Shown here in pieces: positions 36,606-48,117 of a stretch of DNA of 64,000 nucleotides. Position numbers and translations under genes: made by a program. The stretch comes from Lenzites betulinus (lineage: Eukaryota; Basidiomycota; Agaricomycetes; Polyporales; Polyporaceae), in the NCBI GenBank assembly GCA_022264855.1, contig JABYQU010000021.1, positions 310,001 to 374,000 on the forward strand, written 5' to 3'. Below the pieces are notes generated by a model, which made no database searches, was not told the origin of the DNA, and was given only the letters and a program-made list of their open reading frames with translations. Each line of letters begins with the position of its first letter. Position 1 is the first letter of the stretch.

Positions 36606-38320
36606 ATGTCCTCGTCCCCGCTGTCCGACGTTGTCGGCAACGACTCCTCTTCTCGTCGCTCTCTTGATAGAGAGCGTATTCTTGGCTCACCACCGCCAAT
36701 AAATGGCCTCAATGGAGACGCGCACCAGGACTCGGATGACTTGGATCCAATACAGCGGCTTGAGCGCGAGCTCCAGCGAACGCGCGAGGAAAAGGACACC
36801 TTGGCCACCCAGTACCGCAATCTTCTTGCCAAGTTGACCACGATGCGGACGACACTGGGGAATAAGCTGAAGCAGGATGCCGTACGTCGACACTCACCCT
36901 CCTACCGCCGCTCGTGTCTTCACCGGTCATGCATAGGAAGAACTCGACCGTCAGGAGCAACTCGTACAGCAGCTCTCAGCGCAGAATGATGATCTTGCCG
37001 CTACTGTGGAGACGTTGAAGTCAGAGCTCATCGCGTCTAATGAGGAGGCCGAGCGGGCGTCCAAGGAATTGGAGACCATGCGGAGCCGTGCGCTGCAAGA
37101 CAGCGCGCAGGAGTCTTACCTGCGCGAGCGCGAGCTGCGAGAACTACAAGCCGAGCTCGAACAGTGCCGAATAGAGCGGGACGAATGGGAACAGAAGGCG
37201 CTGCAGGAACATATCACAGCAGATGAGGCGCAGACGACTGCGGATTCGCTCCGGCGCGATCTGGAGGTAGAGCGGGAGGCCAGACAGCGTGCTGAAGGAG
37301 GACTGGACGCGGAACGGGAAAAGTCTAACAACCTACAGTCTGTGTTGGAAGACTTCCAAGCCGGTGCGTCCGCTCCCAATCCTCTGTGTGTATGCATATT
37401 GAACTTTCTCCAGCTAAGGACCATGATCTCAAGCAAGCAGTGAAGGGTTATGAGTCGCAGCTCTTACAGGTCACTCAATCCTTGGCAGAGTACAAGAGTC
37501 GCGCGTTGAATGCGGAGGTGCAATTGGAGGAGTCTTCGAACAGCAACACACGTGTCCAAGAGCTTGAGAAAGAAGTGAAGGACAAGGGTATATTGATAGG
37601 CAAACTGCGCCACGAAGGTGGGTTGCACAATTCCCACCGCAGAATTTCACTCACGCGTCGGCGTGCATAGCGGTCATCATGAATGAGCACCTCATGGAGG
37701 CTTTGCGTCGTCTAAGGCGCTCTTCGACTGACACCAATGTCGATCGGCGGCTAGTAACCAATATACTCCTCTCCTTCCTCACAACGCCTCGCGCCGACTC
37801 CAAGCGTTTCGAGATGCTCTCATTACTAGCCACTATCCTTTCTTGGTCCGACGACGAGCGCGAGAAGGCAGGTTTACAGCGGAGTGGACCCGCGTCGAGT
37901 GTTTCTGTTTCTTCTCTGCCGTCCTTGTTCGGCAGATCGTCTGCGTCCAGCCCGGGGAATAAGCCAGCAGAACTCGACAAGACTGATGAAACGGAGGTAC
38001 GGCGTTGCTAGTTTTTGTCTTGTGCGTGATTAGCTCATCAAGTCCGCTTCCAGTCATTCTCTCGCCTGTGGGTCGAGTTCCTCCTCACTCAGGCGGCCGC
38101 AGGTGAAGGATCGCCCCCACCAACATCTCCACGCACATCCTCAGCGCGGCCTAATGGTTCACTTCCAACCACTCCTACGCTACCTGCCACACGGCTATCA
38201 CCCATTGGGCTGGGAGGTTCTAAACGCCTGCCCTCGTTCACGTCTGCCGCGATGGCGAGCTCCCCGAATTTACAATTATCGAGTCCACCACGAAAGGGCA
38301 AGGAACGTGCGGCGTCTTGA
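36606..38320 (+). CDS. RUD3: Golgin with GRAB domain (Rud3-like)
   Basis: Five exons, 36606-36881, 36937-37363, 37414-37617, 37671-37996 and 38054-38320, give 499 residues. After a Ser/Asp-rich head, residues 60-310 are a long charged coiled coil rich in Glu, Arg, Leu and Gln (RLERELQRTREEKDTLATQY, LRDLEVEREARQRAEG and similar). A GRAB (GRIP-related Arf-binding) domain follows at about residues 320-375: MNEHLMEALRRLR, then VDRRLVTNILLSFLTTPR and KRFEMLSLLATILSW. This is the order in yeast Rud3 and animal GMAP-210, which bind Arf1 on cis-Golgi membranes and act as tethers and matrix proteins. The tail is Ser/Pro-rich. All junctions are in phase. Confidence 0.9.
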
Positions 38321-39081
38321 AGCTCCCCTCGTAGCGGCGCTTCACAGGATTACCCAAGTCCACGGCTTGCACAACGGACTGGCGTTTCGGGATATTTATT
38401 CGGTGAGGCGGGAGGTATCACTCTGATCGCTGCGGTTGGCGAACGGTCACTCTGCTGTCATTTGTACTTATAGCCATTCATCTCTACATCGCCTTAATCT
38501 CCCCTGCATGAGTATAATCGCCGGTACTGCTCTGATGATGTTGGAAGCGTAGTATGACATCACCCCTCATGCACCATTACCCGCAGGCGAGTACATGCGC
38601 CACTTTATTCTTCCGCTTATTGAAACGTACTCGATGCCAGACTTCTGCCGGATATGCTGCGATCTGAGGAAGGTTTACTGTTCGAAATGAGCGCTTAGGC
38701 TTTACATACAACCTTTCCTCGCACCATCACGATCTGGACAAGGCTGATCCTCCTAAATTGACATTCCCGAATGTTTTCAGCCGGGCACACTACCGGGGCG
38801 ACCGAGGTCAGTCACGCCTTCGAGTTTGTCCCTTTCTCCAGGTATCGTGCAATGGGCGTGTACAGTGACTGACACGTGGAATCATCATAGGGTCTACGCC
38901 GCCCATCTCGTCACCGCCGTGTGCATCATGCTCGGTTATCCTGAAGGAAGACGAAAGCGCGCTGACGCGTCTTGCCACCGTAAACTGGAGGCCAGAGCTC
39001 TGTCCACATGGCGTTCCCGATCGGACATCCCGGTCGGATTTGAAAGACCCTGGGCAATCAAAAACGCGCCCCGCTACCTCC
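38321..39081. other. Intergenic, no gene seen
   Basis: These 760 bp lie between RUD3 and the next F-box gene, both on plus. A stretch at about 38583-38680 reads briefly as protein-like in one frame, but no splice sites connect it to either neighbour. No RNA gene or repeat was recognised. Confidence 0.5.
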
Positions 39082-40047
39082 ATGTCGCCGCAATCCTGTG
39101 AGGTGCTCGATGTCCCTTTCCGTGAAGATGGTGGTGCGCCGCCCAGGATCCTCGTACTTCCCGTCGAGCTTTCCATCCTGATATTTGACTTCGTCATCCG
39201 GTCCGAGGATACCCTACACGGGCCGTGGATACCACCAACTACCCTCTTCAAACTCATGCTGGTTTGCCGCCATTGGCGTTCTGTGGCAATCTCTAATGCC
39301 TCTTTCTGGAGATACATCGACACGACAAGGCCGGCTTCCTGGGTAGCTCTATGCCTCATGCGCTCCCGGGCGTCCCTGCTAGACGTCTACATCATCATCA
39401 CTACGCGGCAGCCGATGCCATCTGCCGCTCTCGACCTCCTCATCCCGCACACACATCGTTTCCGGGCGCTGGCCGCGAGGTTACCCAGGAGCTGTTCCGG
39501 ACATTGCAAATACTGGACCCGACTGCGTCCTCTCTTCCAAGCTGGCATGTCTGAGCTTGAGCGCCTCGAACTCCTGCCAGTCGTGGCTCATCGCCCCCTA
39601 CGGTATGGCACCACCTGCCCTGGCGCTGACGAGGTCGGAATGTATGCCCTCCAGCAGCAAGACCTGCCCCGTCTTCGGTGGCTCACCGCCGGGGGTGTGC
39701 CGCTTGCGCCCCCGGCGCGCCTTTGGAACACGTTGCGGGCACTGACCCTGTATGACTATCGCGCGGTGGACGGCGCCCCCCATACATTCGCTGACCTCGT
39801 GACTGTCCTAGCGCAAAACCCGGCCCTGGAGGAGATGCACGTCCGACAGTACGCCGGGGGCCGTTTCGGCTTCCCAGAAGGGGGCCCAGTGCCTTATGCT
39901 CGCCTCCCTTCACTGAAGAGATTCTCTTTGCATGGCGAAGATACCTTCATCGATGAGCTCAACAGCTGTCTGGTACTTCCCAAAGACGTCATGGACTGGG
40001 ATTTTCACGACCGTGAAATAATCTATTGTCCCTCTCACGATCACTAA
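39082..40047 (+). CDS. F-box protein (short member)
   Basis: Single-exon frame of 321 residues from the ATG at 39082. An F-box-like N-terminus ILVLPVELSILIFDFVI leads into LFKLMLVCRHWRSVAISNAS and FWRYIDTTRPASWVALCLMRS. This motif also occurs in the gene at 43371-45397 (LKLMLVCSYWRALVLDTS, SWVALCLERS), so the two are paralogues. The remainder has leucine-rich segments, for example LRALTLYDYR and LEEMHVRQY. Predicted SCF adaptor with unknown target. It is half the length of its paralogue and may be C-terminally truncated. Some frames upstream are open, but codon 39082 is the first ATG before the F-box. Confidence 0.7.
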   Translation: MSPQSCEVLDVPFREDGGAPPRILVLPVELSILIFDFVIRSEDTLHGPWIPPTTLFKLMLVCRHWRSVAISNASFWRYIDTTRPASWVALCLMRSRASLLDVYIIITTRQPMPSAALDLLIPHTHRFRALAARLPRSCSGHCKYWTRLRPLFQAGMSELERLELLPVVAHRPLRYGTTCPGADEVGMYALQQQDLPRLRWLTAGGVPLAPPARLWNTLRALTLYDYRAVDGAPHTFADLVTVLAQNPALEEMHVRQYAGGRFGFPEGGPVPYARLPSLKRFSLHGEDTFIDELNSCLVLPKDVMDWDFHDREIIYCPSHDH

Positions 40048-40549
40048 CCGTCAACTCGTTCCTCTTGTCTTCAAAACCGTGTGCCTGAGATGCTCGCATT
40101 GCCATCCCTATCCTGCCCTATCCGAGCCTATCCGTCCCTGCGTACCGCGCGCGACTATTATATCAACCCTTAGGCTCCGACGCCGCCGAAATACAAAGAT
40201 CATACAATATCACGCACATTGACGCTCAGGAATAAGCATGCCGTACTGATATAGCAGCTATACCATCTGCCAAGCGGTCCAAGCCCCGATAACGCGTTAC
40301 CCGCGCGCTCTCAAGTACATAATGCGATGCTGTCTCACTTCTGCCCGAGGGGCCGCCCGCGATGGGCGACCGCATCAATTGCAATTGTCAATGGTTGGCC
40401 TGTTCAGCATACGGCGGCCTCGATCGAGGACAATGGCGTCTCGAGGACACGGAAGACTGAATTATAATACGGCCGCTTCCTCCTTCCTCTCCCTCTCATC
40501 CCTTCCCTAACTCTACGTCCGGCCCCACGTAGCTCTGACACGGCTGCAG
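40048..40549. other. Intergenic, possible missing first exon
   Basis: About 500 bp with the 3' flank of the F-box gene and the upstream region of the membrane-protein gene. The last 80 bp are C+T-rich and end in CTGCAG immediately before the ATG at 40550. That could be a splice acceptor for an undetected first exon. I could not find a convincing signal-peptide exon. Confidence 0.45.
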
Positions 40550-41952
40550 ATGACCACCCACTTCGTGAAGATCGACAACACGGACCCGAGGATCACCTAT
40601 GTCCCTGTCCTGGGACCGGGTCCGTTCCACGGTCAAGGATTTTCGAACGCAATCGGTGCCAGCGAGGATCCTGCAACGCAGGGCCCCATCTTCAACAACA
40701 CACTGGAGGTCGGGATGTTCGAGGACACCAGTGTCGTGCTCCCGTTCTCGGGTGAGTGTTACAACACCCGACAGAGTTGGTCATCTGACTCACCGGACTT
40801 CCGCATGCGACAGCTCTCAGCATCTCCGTCTACGGCAGCATACGCCCTATGCTGAAAGACTTTGCGCCGCTGACGACGACGACGTACAGCTTAATCGGAT
40901 TCAACTTGGAAGGCATCCCTGCGAATGTGCCTTTTAAGGCCAGCAACGTCACGAACCCGATAAACAACGTCCTCTTCTTCACGCAGAGCGGGATGACTAC
41001 GGACCTGAATTACACCCTCACGATCAATGTCACCGCCTCGTCGCAAGACATGCCATTCTACCTCGACTACATTGCCCTCGAGCTTCCTGGGCCGGACCCC
41101 AACGCGTCAGCCTCGACGTCGTCTTCATCTTCATCTTCAACCTCGTCCTCTGCACTCCCGTCCACATCCAGCACGTCTACGGAGACTTCTAGTATGTCCA
41201 TGACTGTCATAAGTTTCACCAACCCCTCACGCACGATGTTACCAGCCACTTCGTCTGCATCTGCATCCTCTACCTCCGGTATCGCTGCTCCAGGTGAGTG
41301 TAGCTCGTTTCAATTCGTGTGCTGGGTACTAACAAATGCTGTAGTAGTGGCAAAAGCCTCGAATAGGTCCACGAACGTGGGCGCCATTGTCGGGGGCACA
41401 ATAGGCGGTGTGGCGGTTCTGGCACTGGTGCTCCTCGCACTGCTCTTCTGGTACAAGAGGCGGCCGAAGGCGTCGGTTGAGTACGGCTATGGTTCGGCTG
41501 GCCAGAAAGGTCCGTGATCCTGTGCTAAGACGGTTCCATGTTTTGAACTGACATTACCCGACTGTATAGACGTCCCTCCACACATAATACCGTATGTCGC
41601 CCCATCCGACGTGGGCTCAATGCAGCAAACGAGCGATGTGTCACACGGCCAGTCACCGATCTCCACCATCCCGTCGCAGAAGATGCTAGCCCTGGGTATC
41701 GTGGGCCGCCGGGGCTCACACGATCTCTCAGCCGCCGGGTCGTCGACCTACGGCGCCGACCACAAAGACCCGGCACTATTCCAGAGCAGCAGTCGCCCGC
41801 AAACTCCGGCGCAGGGATCGTCCGATGTAGGATCAGGGTCGAGCAGCGGTTCCGCCGTGGTCCAGCCAGTCGTCGAAGCGCCGCCTCCGGTTGCACCGAG
41901 CGCGCCCAGGCCGCGCGTGGAGGAGACCCCTCCGGTATACACACCGGCATAG
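40550..41952 (+). CDS. Single-pass mucin-like membrane protein
   Basis: Four exons, 40550-40751, 40814-41293, 41345-41509 and 41570-41952, give 409 residues. The N-terminal 180 residues look like an extracellular beta-rich domain with several N-glycosylation sequons (NNT, NVT, NYT, NVT). A Ser/Thr-rich stretch follows, including SSSSSSSTSSS, then one strong membrane segment, AIVGGTIGGVAVLALVLLAL, with a basic stop-transfer LFWYKRR. The cytoplasmic tail is Ser/Pro-rich and ends ETPPVYTPA. This layout is common among Agaricomycete surface proteins of unknown role, resembling yeast cell-wall stress sensors only in architecture. No signal peptide is encoded after the ATG at 40550, so a 5' exon is probably missing from this model. 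The intron-2 acceptor is ambiguous by one codon. Confidence 0.72.
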
Positions 41953-42344
41953 CGACGTGTGGGCACTGTTCAGCTCGGGTTTTATGACTTACGAAGCGGG
42001 TTATGCATGAACGTCATTTGGGTTTGTGGCTGGCGATGTTGTTCTCTTCCCGGGATTGCATAATACTAATTAGCACTTACGATCTAATGTTATACATGGC
42101 TCATCCTGAGTAACTGCTCGGGAATTGCAAGTACTGTGCGCGTACTGTCGGTTCGGCCGCCGTGTGCGGCAGTCCCATGACGTCAGACTATACATTCAGA
42201 ATCTAGAACTTGAAGCTAGATCTATAAAAGCGCTGTGTACCTGGACACTGTATGCTCGCCTTCGCCCGTCTTACCACCACCACAACGCGCTATACCGCGT
42301 CGAGGCCACCTTTATCCAGCCATATAATCAAAACCATCCACAGA
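41953..42344. promoter_or_regulatory. Promoter of glutathione S-transferase copy 1
   Basis: This 392-bp interval contains a TATAAAA box at 42223-42229. An in-frame ATG at 42252 lies 29 bp downstream of the TATA start, close to where transcription should begin. The main coding start is at 42345. No separate gene is present. Confidence 0.55.
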
Positions 42345-43247
42345 ATGAGTGCACCCAAGAGACAGCGCACCGAGGACTATGTTCTCTACTACGTGAGCAG
42401 GTTCCAGCGCGGAGAGTCACTTAACACAATACTGACGCCACAATCCCGACAGTGGCCTGGCATCCCCGGACGTGGCGAATACGTCCGCCTCGCCCTCGAA
42501 TACGCAGGCATACCCTACACCGAGCGCTCCGCGGACCTCATGACCACACTCACCACCAAGGTCGGCACACCGCCGCATTTCGCCCCGCCCGCCCTACAGC
42601 TCCCCTCCGGCCGCGTCCTCTCCCAAACCGCGAACATTCTCAACCACATCGCGCCCCGCTGCGGGCTCGCCGGCGAGCTCGGCAGCACGCTGAACACCCA
42701 CGGCACCGAGGCGCGCGAGGCCCTGCGCGCGCTGGACGATGACGCGCTCGGGAAGGCGGAGGAGGAACGCGCGGTCGTCAACCAACTCACGATGACCGCG
42801 CTCGACCTACAGGACGAGACACACAACATCCACCACCCGGTCGCGACCTCGCTTTATTACGAAGACCAGAAAGCAGAAGCAGCGCGCGCAGCGAAGGTGT
42901 TCCGTGAGACGCGCATCCCGCGCTTCCTGGGATACTTCGAGAGCGTGCTTGTCGCGAACCCCGCGACAGCCAAGAGCGACGATAGTCCGCTTGCGAAGAC
43001 GTACCTTGTTGGGGCGCGCACCACTACTGCCGATCTGGTGCTATTCCATGTAATCGATGGGCTGCTGTTCCAGTTCCCGAAAAGAATGGCGAAGCTGAAG
43101 GAGACGAAGAAGTACGAGAACGTGTTCAGGCTACACGAGCGGGTGCAGGGCGAGAAGGGGATCAAGGAGTACATCGCGAGCGGGAAGAGGCAGGAGTTTA
43201 GTATGGGCATCTTCAGGCATTATGAAGAATTGGACGGGGAAGAGTGA
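42345..43247 (+). CDS. Glutathione S-transferase-like protein, copy 1
   Basis: Two exons, 42345-42392 and 42453-43247, give 280 residues. The segment PGRGEYVRLALEYAGIPYTE is the N-terminal thioredoxin-fold signature of sigma-like/fungal glutathione S-transferases. The glutathione-binding LPSGRVLSQTANILNHIA follows, then a helical C-terminal domain with TTADLVLFHVIDGL. Predicted to conjugate glutathione to electrophiles; substrate unknown. A second copy lies inverted at 54764-55662 with about 95% protein identity in exon 2. The frame remains open upstream to an ATG at 42252, adding 31 residues with no acidic residue (MLAFARLTTTTTRYTASRP and on), which looks like a mitochondrial presequence. 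I use the internal ATG because the TATA box makes the upstream one marginal. Confidence 0.85.
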   Translation: MSAPKRQRTEDYVLYYVSRFQRGESLNTILTPQSRQWPGIPGRGEYVRLALEYAGIPYTERSADLMTTLTTKVGTPPHFAPPALQLPSGRVLSQTANILNHIAPRCGLAGELGSTLNTHGTEAREALRALDDDALGKAEEERAVVNQLTMTALDLQDETHNIHHPVATSLYYEDQKAEAARAAKVFRETRIPRFLGYFESVLVANPATAKSDDSPLAKTYLVGARTTTADLVLFHVIDGLLFQFPKRMAKLKETKKYENVFRLHERVQGEKGIKEYIASGKRQEFSMGIFRHYEELDGEE

Positions 43248-43370
43248 GACGCGCGAACCATCGGGAAAGAAAACTGTATACACCCTGTAATTTGATAAGG
43301 GAATCAAGGCATTGGCATGTTTCTTTGGAGATGACTACGACAGAAGCAACTTGAACCAACCTGTAGTGGC

Positions 43371-45397
43371 CTACCGACAGCCCCGACAGCTTGCGCTGCG
43401 ACCGAACCTACATTGAAAGTATCCCACAGAATCCTTGGCCCGTTCCAGCGTTGCCCGGCGTGCCTCTCCCAATGGTTCCATCTCGCTCTGCTTCGAATAC
43501 CAAAAGTGCAGGTCCAACAGCCCGAGACGTGCAGAGGCACGAGCGCGATCAACGACACAATCGACCAGGGGCCCCAGGGCCTCCTCCATCTCCCCCGCGT
43601 CGACCCCAATTTGCCCGTGTATGCTAAGCCGAGTGAGGAGCGGGCACCGAGGAAGCTCAAGCTCCCCCTGCCCCGCTCCCTCAGCCTTTTGATCGTCGAC
43701 TCCGGGCTGCTGTGTGTGTGATAGCAGAGGCTGCGGACGCAGAGCGTGTAAGACACTCAAAAGGTCGACACCAACCGCGTTCAGGCCGGCGGGCGGGACA
43801 AGGATGCAGAGCTCCTCGACCGACGGGAAACAGTCCAGCAGGGCCGCCCAGAACGCGTTGGAGGCAGATTCGGAAGGGGCATGCGCGACCCCGCCATAGT
43901 GGCGGCACTGGCGCGCGAGGGACACGTTGATCGCGAGCTTGCGCACGGCCACGGGGGCGAGCATTAGTGCGAGGCGGGAGAGGTTTGTCTGGAGGGTGTT
44001 GGTGTGGGGCGAAGTGGTGGAAGGATATGGCGGATACCCTTCAAGGGAGAGGGTTAGTTCCCTGTGGGGGTCGGCCGGGCGTGTTGGCCTGGGTGGCCTG
44101 GGTGAAGAGATCTGCGCGCGGCTGCCGAAAATCCCGACGAGCTTGATGTCGGTCATACGGTGTAGCATCGGCCGGAGGGGTCGTGGCAGGGAAAACGCGG
44201 TGATAGCGGGGTCTACAACGGCATCAATGGGGGCGGATTCAACTTGAACGCGGATGTCGACGTTTGGGATATCCTCCGGGATATTTAGATGTTCAGAGAA
44301 CGTCGAGACAAACGCGTGTGTTCCATGGATGGTCAAGGTATCCAGATGAGGAAGAAACATCTCGGTGAGAGACGTCTGCGCGTCGCGCAGAAAGGTCTGG
44401 AGACTCTCTGCAGAGATCGCAAGGAAGTAGCCGTAGCTGTAGCAGTGCAGAACAAGTGTTTCAAGCAACGGGTTGTGGGCGATCATCTGCATAAGCCTGG
44501 GGAGAGCGAGCGCAATTTCAGATTCGCGCCGACGTCCACCCACCATGAATGTCAGTCTCAGCACGCGCAAGGAGCGCAGTAGATGCAGAGAGCGCCAAAG
44601 AGACTCGGGTAGTACGAGGTCGACTCTCTCGAGGATGAGGATTCGCAAGCACGGGCATAGCTCTGCGTCAGTTGGGGTTTCCAGAGATCCCGTCGCTCCC
44701 TGTCGTACGGCACCTGCAACCGGTCAAATAAGAGCTTACGCCCCTCAAACATTGACATACCCGCTTTTGTTAATACACCGAGCACTTCACTTTCCGACGC
44801 AGGCCATCCTAGGAGTGCGCGGAACGATCGTATGCGCCAAGCATGCGGCGTGATGAGCCTGATCACGGCAGAACATCTCTCTCCAGGTAAACAAATCTGA
44901 ACGTCGAGCAAGCACCCGCGCGAGCGCTCGAGACATAGAGCTACCCAGGAGGGATCATGAGCGGAGTGGATCTGTCGCCAGAGTGTAGATGTGTCGAGAA
45001 CGAGAGCGCGCCAATAGCTGCAGACGAGCATGAGCTTCAGGATGCCTCTCGTCGACGAAATGTTGACAGCATTCGCGCTTGTTTCGAGCGCAGCGACGAG
45101 GCAGAGAATCTCGATCAGAACCTCGGGCGGTAGGGAGTGTATATAGGATGTTCCCGTCGGGGCTGTCTGGCTCGTCGTGTCGAGATCTACTTCTTCTGAT
45201 CGACGCTGAAGAAAAGAAAGTAGCTGTGGGTGCATCCAAACTCTCGTCCGTAGGGATGACGATAAGACGGGCCGTGGCGGAGGGAGAGGGGGCGCTCGAG
45301 GTGGATATTCCCAAAGACGATTGGCTAGCCGGAACATCGCCGTAGAGTTGTGTTCGCGGTAGCGCAAGTTCCCAGGAGGTGAATTAGATTGTTGCAT
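43371..45397 (-). CDS. F-box protein (long member)
   Basis: Two exons, 44714-45397 and 43371-44660, joined by a 53-nt intron, give 657 residues. The F-box lies at about residues 85-150: IHSLPPEVLIEILCLV, then ILKLMLVCSYWRALVLDTS and LWRQIHSAHDPSWVALCL. Leucine-rich stretches (LRILILERVDLVLPESL, LRSLRVLRLTF, LETLVLHCYSYGYF, CPLLTRLSIHG) form a probable recognition solenoid. It is a paralogue of the 39082 gene by the shared SWVALCLxRSR block. The acceptor used is GCAGAG rather than the first AG, because only this keeps the frame; the intron is therefore slightly uncertain. Expected role is substrate choice in an SCF ubiquitin ligase. Confidence 0.75.
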
Positions 45398-46327
45398 GCT
45401 TTATGGCCCCGTAAGACAACCACAGTGAGCGAGCGCAGATAGTTTCAGTACGCACACTTGATAGGGATGGTGTGATCAACTAGGATGGGGATATGTTGGG
45501 GTGTTGGGATAATCTCATGTAACACGATCCTGTAGCTAGTACGTGGCCATGTTCTTATTATGTGCAGTTGTCAATAGGTAACGGGGACTTACACCTCACG
45601 CAGGTAGACTTTCCAAAGGGTCGTCCTCGTCCTCGGAACGGTCGACGCCACGAAGCTGCAGAGGCTGTGCAGCGAGCAAAAGGCTCAAGCGCCTAATTTT
45701 CGCCCTTCAAGTTTGTGGCATGGAGGTATCGATATCGAGCCCAGGCGGAAAAAGCTGTCTTCTGCCCGTTACGGCAGAGGTCAGGTTAATTTCCGAGCCG
45801 TGGCGTGCGTGAGAACACATGTGAGCCTTTGTGTCTTCTTATATGCTTAGTTCTTTGCTGGTATTAGGACGTCGTTGGAAGTTGACGTTGAATCTGAAAA
45901 AGAATACTTGCGTAGTCATGCATGTTAGCCTCGAGCCAGCTGACGCCGTAATTTGAAGCACCTACGTGGAGTGCGGACTTACTCGACGAATGCATCCCCG
46001 GGTTCTATGTCAGTTGCGGTTCAGTCACTATACGCACGTATCAAGCTGGACTGGAATGTGAGTTCGGACAGGCGACAATGCTTGGGAATCCGCTCGATTG
46101 ATACCGTAGACAGAGGACACATGAGGCGAGAAAAGGGGAAACTAGGAATCGTACAATACAGGTCAGGCCGGGGGTACTTGCACCGACGCGCAGACGCAAA
46201 CACAAACAGAGATACAATAACGTCCGTCCCTCCCACAGCCACCCGCACGGGAAGAGGGTGCGAGTGGCATACAATCGCGGCCATCGACAACATATGCCGT
46301 GTGACCACAGTTGGTATATGGAGGCGC
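45398..46327. other. Intergenic, no gene seen
   Basis: This 930-bp interval holds the 5' flank of the F-box gene and the 3' flank of histone H2B. I found no convincing open frame, RNA gene or repeat. Confidence 0.55.
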
Positions 46328-46963
<636 letters not shown>

Positions 46964-47510
46964 TGCTATCTGAAGTGTTCAAGTGGTAGAGATCGGGGTG
47001 TGTGGATGTGCTGCGCGCGCGTTCGCGAGTGCAGGGCAAGTGTGCGTGTAAGAGGTGGTTCGTTGGTCTTGGAGGCGCGTAAGAGGGGGTAGCGAGGGCG
47101 GGCGGGGTGGTGGTTGCGTCTGAAGCTCGGGAACCTGCTCGCGCGCTGGGGCACGTCGCTTATAAAGGGGCGCCACGCGTGTGTGGCCATGTTTGCGAGC
47201 GCGACGCGTGTCACGTGCGGGCGTGCTGTTTGTTGAACGCCGATCAACAGACGCCACGGTCACGCGTCATGCGCTTTGGCGCGCGCATACAACGCGTCCC
47301 GGTATAAAGAGTTTCAGGCGCGCACCGTTGGCGTCCCCTCCACCCCGCCGCCTTTATCCTCGTTTTTGTATCGGTGCCTGCCAATCTGTAAGTTAATTGT
47401 TGCTTGCTTTTGTGTGGGATGCATACTTAACCCTCGTCATGATGTTTAGAACGGTCTCAACCCACAACTATCATCCTCTCACCTCAACCACACTCATCCA
47501 ACCATCGAAC
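46964..47510. promoter_or_regulatory. Bidirectional H2B/H2A promoter with four MCB boxes
   Basis: This 547-bp region drives both histones. Four exact ACGCGT (MluI cell-cycle box, the MBF site of fungi) occur at 47175-47180, 47204-47209, 47262-47267 and 47292-47297, along with one E-box CACGTG at 47212-47217. They lie between two TATA elements: one at 47159-47166 that reads TTTATAAG on minus (H2B side) and TATAAA at 47303-47308 on plus (H2A side). Four copies of a 6-mer in 123 bp is far above chance. A GTAAGT near 47388 may mark an intron in the H2A leader. Confidence 0.75.
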
Positions 47511-48117
47511 ATGTCTGGCAAAGGCAGCGGCAAGGGAAAGTCTGGCAAGACTTCTGCGGAGGCTGGGAAGTCTCAATCACGCTCGGCGAAGGCGGGGCTC
47601 CAGTTCCCCGTCGGTCGTGTCCACCGTCTCCTCAAGAAGGGCAACTATGCTCAGCGTGTTGGTGCTGGTGCACCAGGTCAGTCCATCTCCCATATAACGC
47701 GCGCAAACAGCTGACACGCGGACGCGCAGTTTACCTCGCGGCTGTACTTGAGTACCTCGCTGCCGAGATCCTCGAGCTCGCGGGCAACGCGGCACGAGAC
47801 AACAAGAAGCAGCGTATCGTGCCCCGGCATCTGCAGCTCGCGATTCGCAACGACGAAGAGTGCGTTTCCCATGCTTCCTCCCGTCTCCGCCTGCTTCTGG
47901 CGTACTCGTGCTGACCGCGGCTTCTCGGCTTCCAGGCTTAACAAGCTCTTGGGCGACGTCGTGATTTCGCAGGGTGGTGTCGTGCCGTATATCAACCCGG
48001 AGGTGCGCACAGCCTGTCTGTCCGCATGTAGACTTTGTACTAACCAGGAGTATTGTGCAGCTGCTCCCGAGCAAGACGCAGAAAGGCCGGAAGAGCGACG
48101 CGTCGCAAGAAGTTTAA
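47511..48117 (+). CDS. HTA1: Histone H2A with SQE tail
   Basis: Core nucleosome histone that also serves as the fungal H2A.X. Four exons, 47511-47676, 47730-47859, 47936-48002 and 48061-48117, give 139 residues. The fold is typical: [41 protein letters not shown] and [20 protein letters not shown], followed by [20 protein letters not shown]. The tail ends SDASQEV. The SQE motif is the Mec1/Tel1 damage-phosphorylation site; most fungi have SQEL, so the final Val is a small variation. All introns are in phase. Confidence 0.97.
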
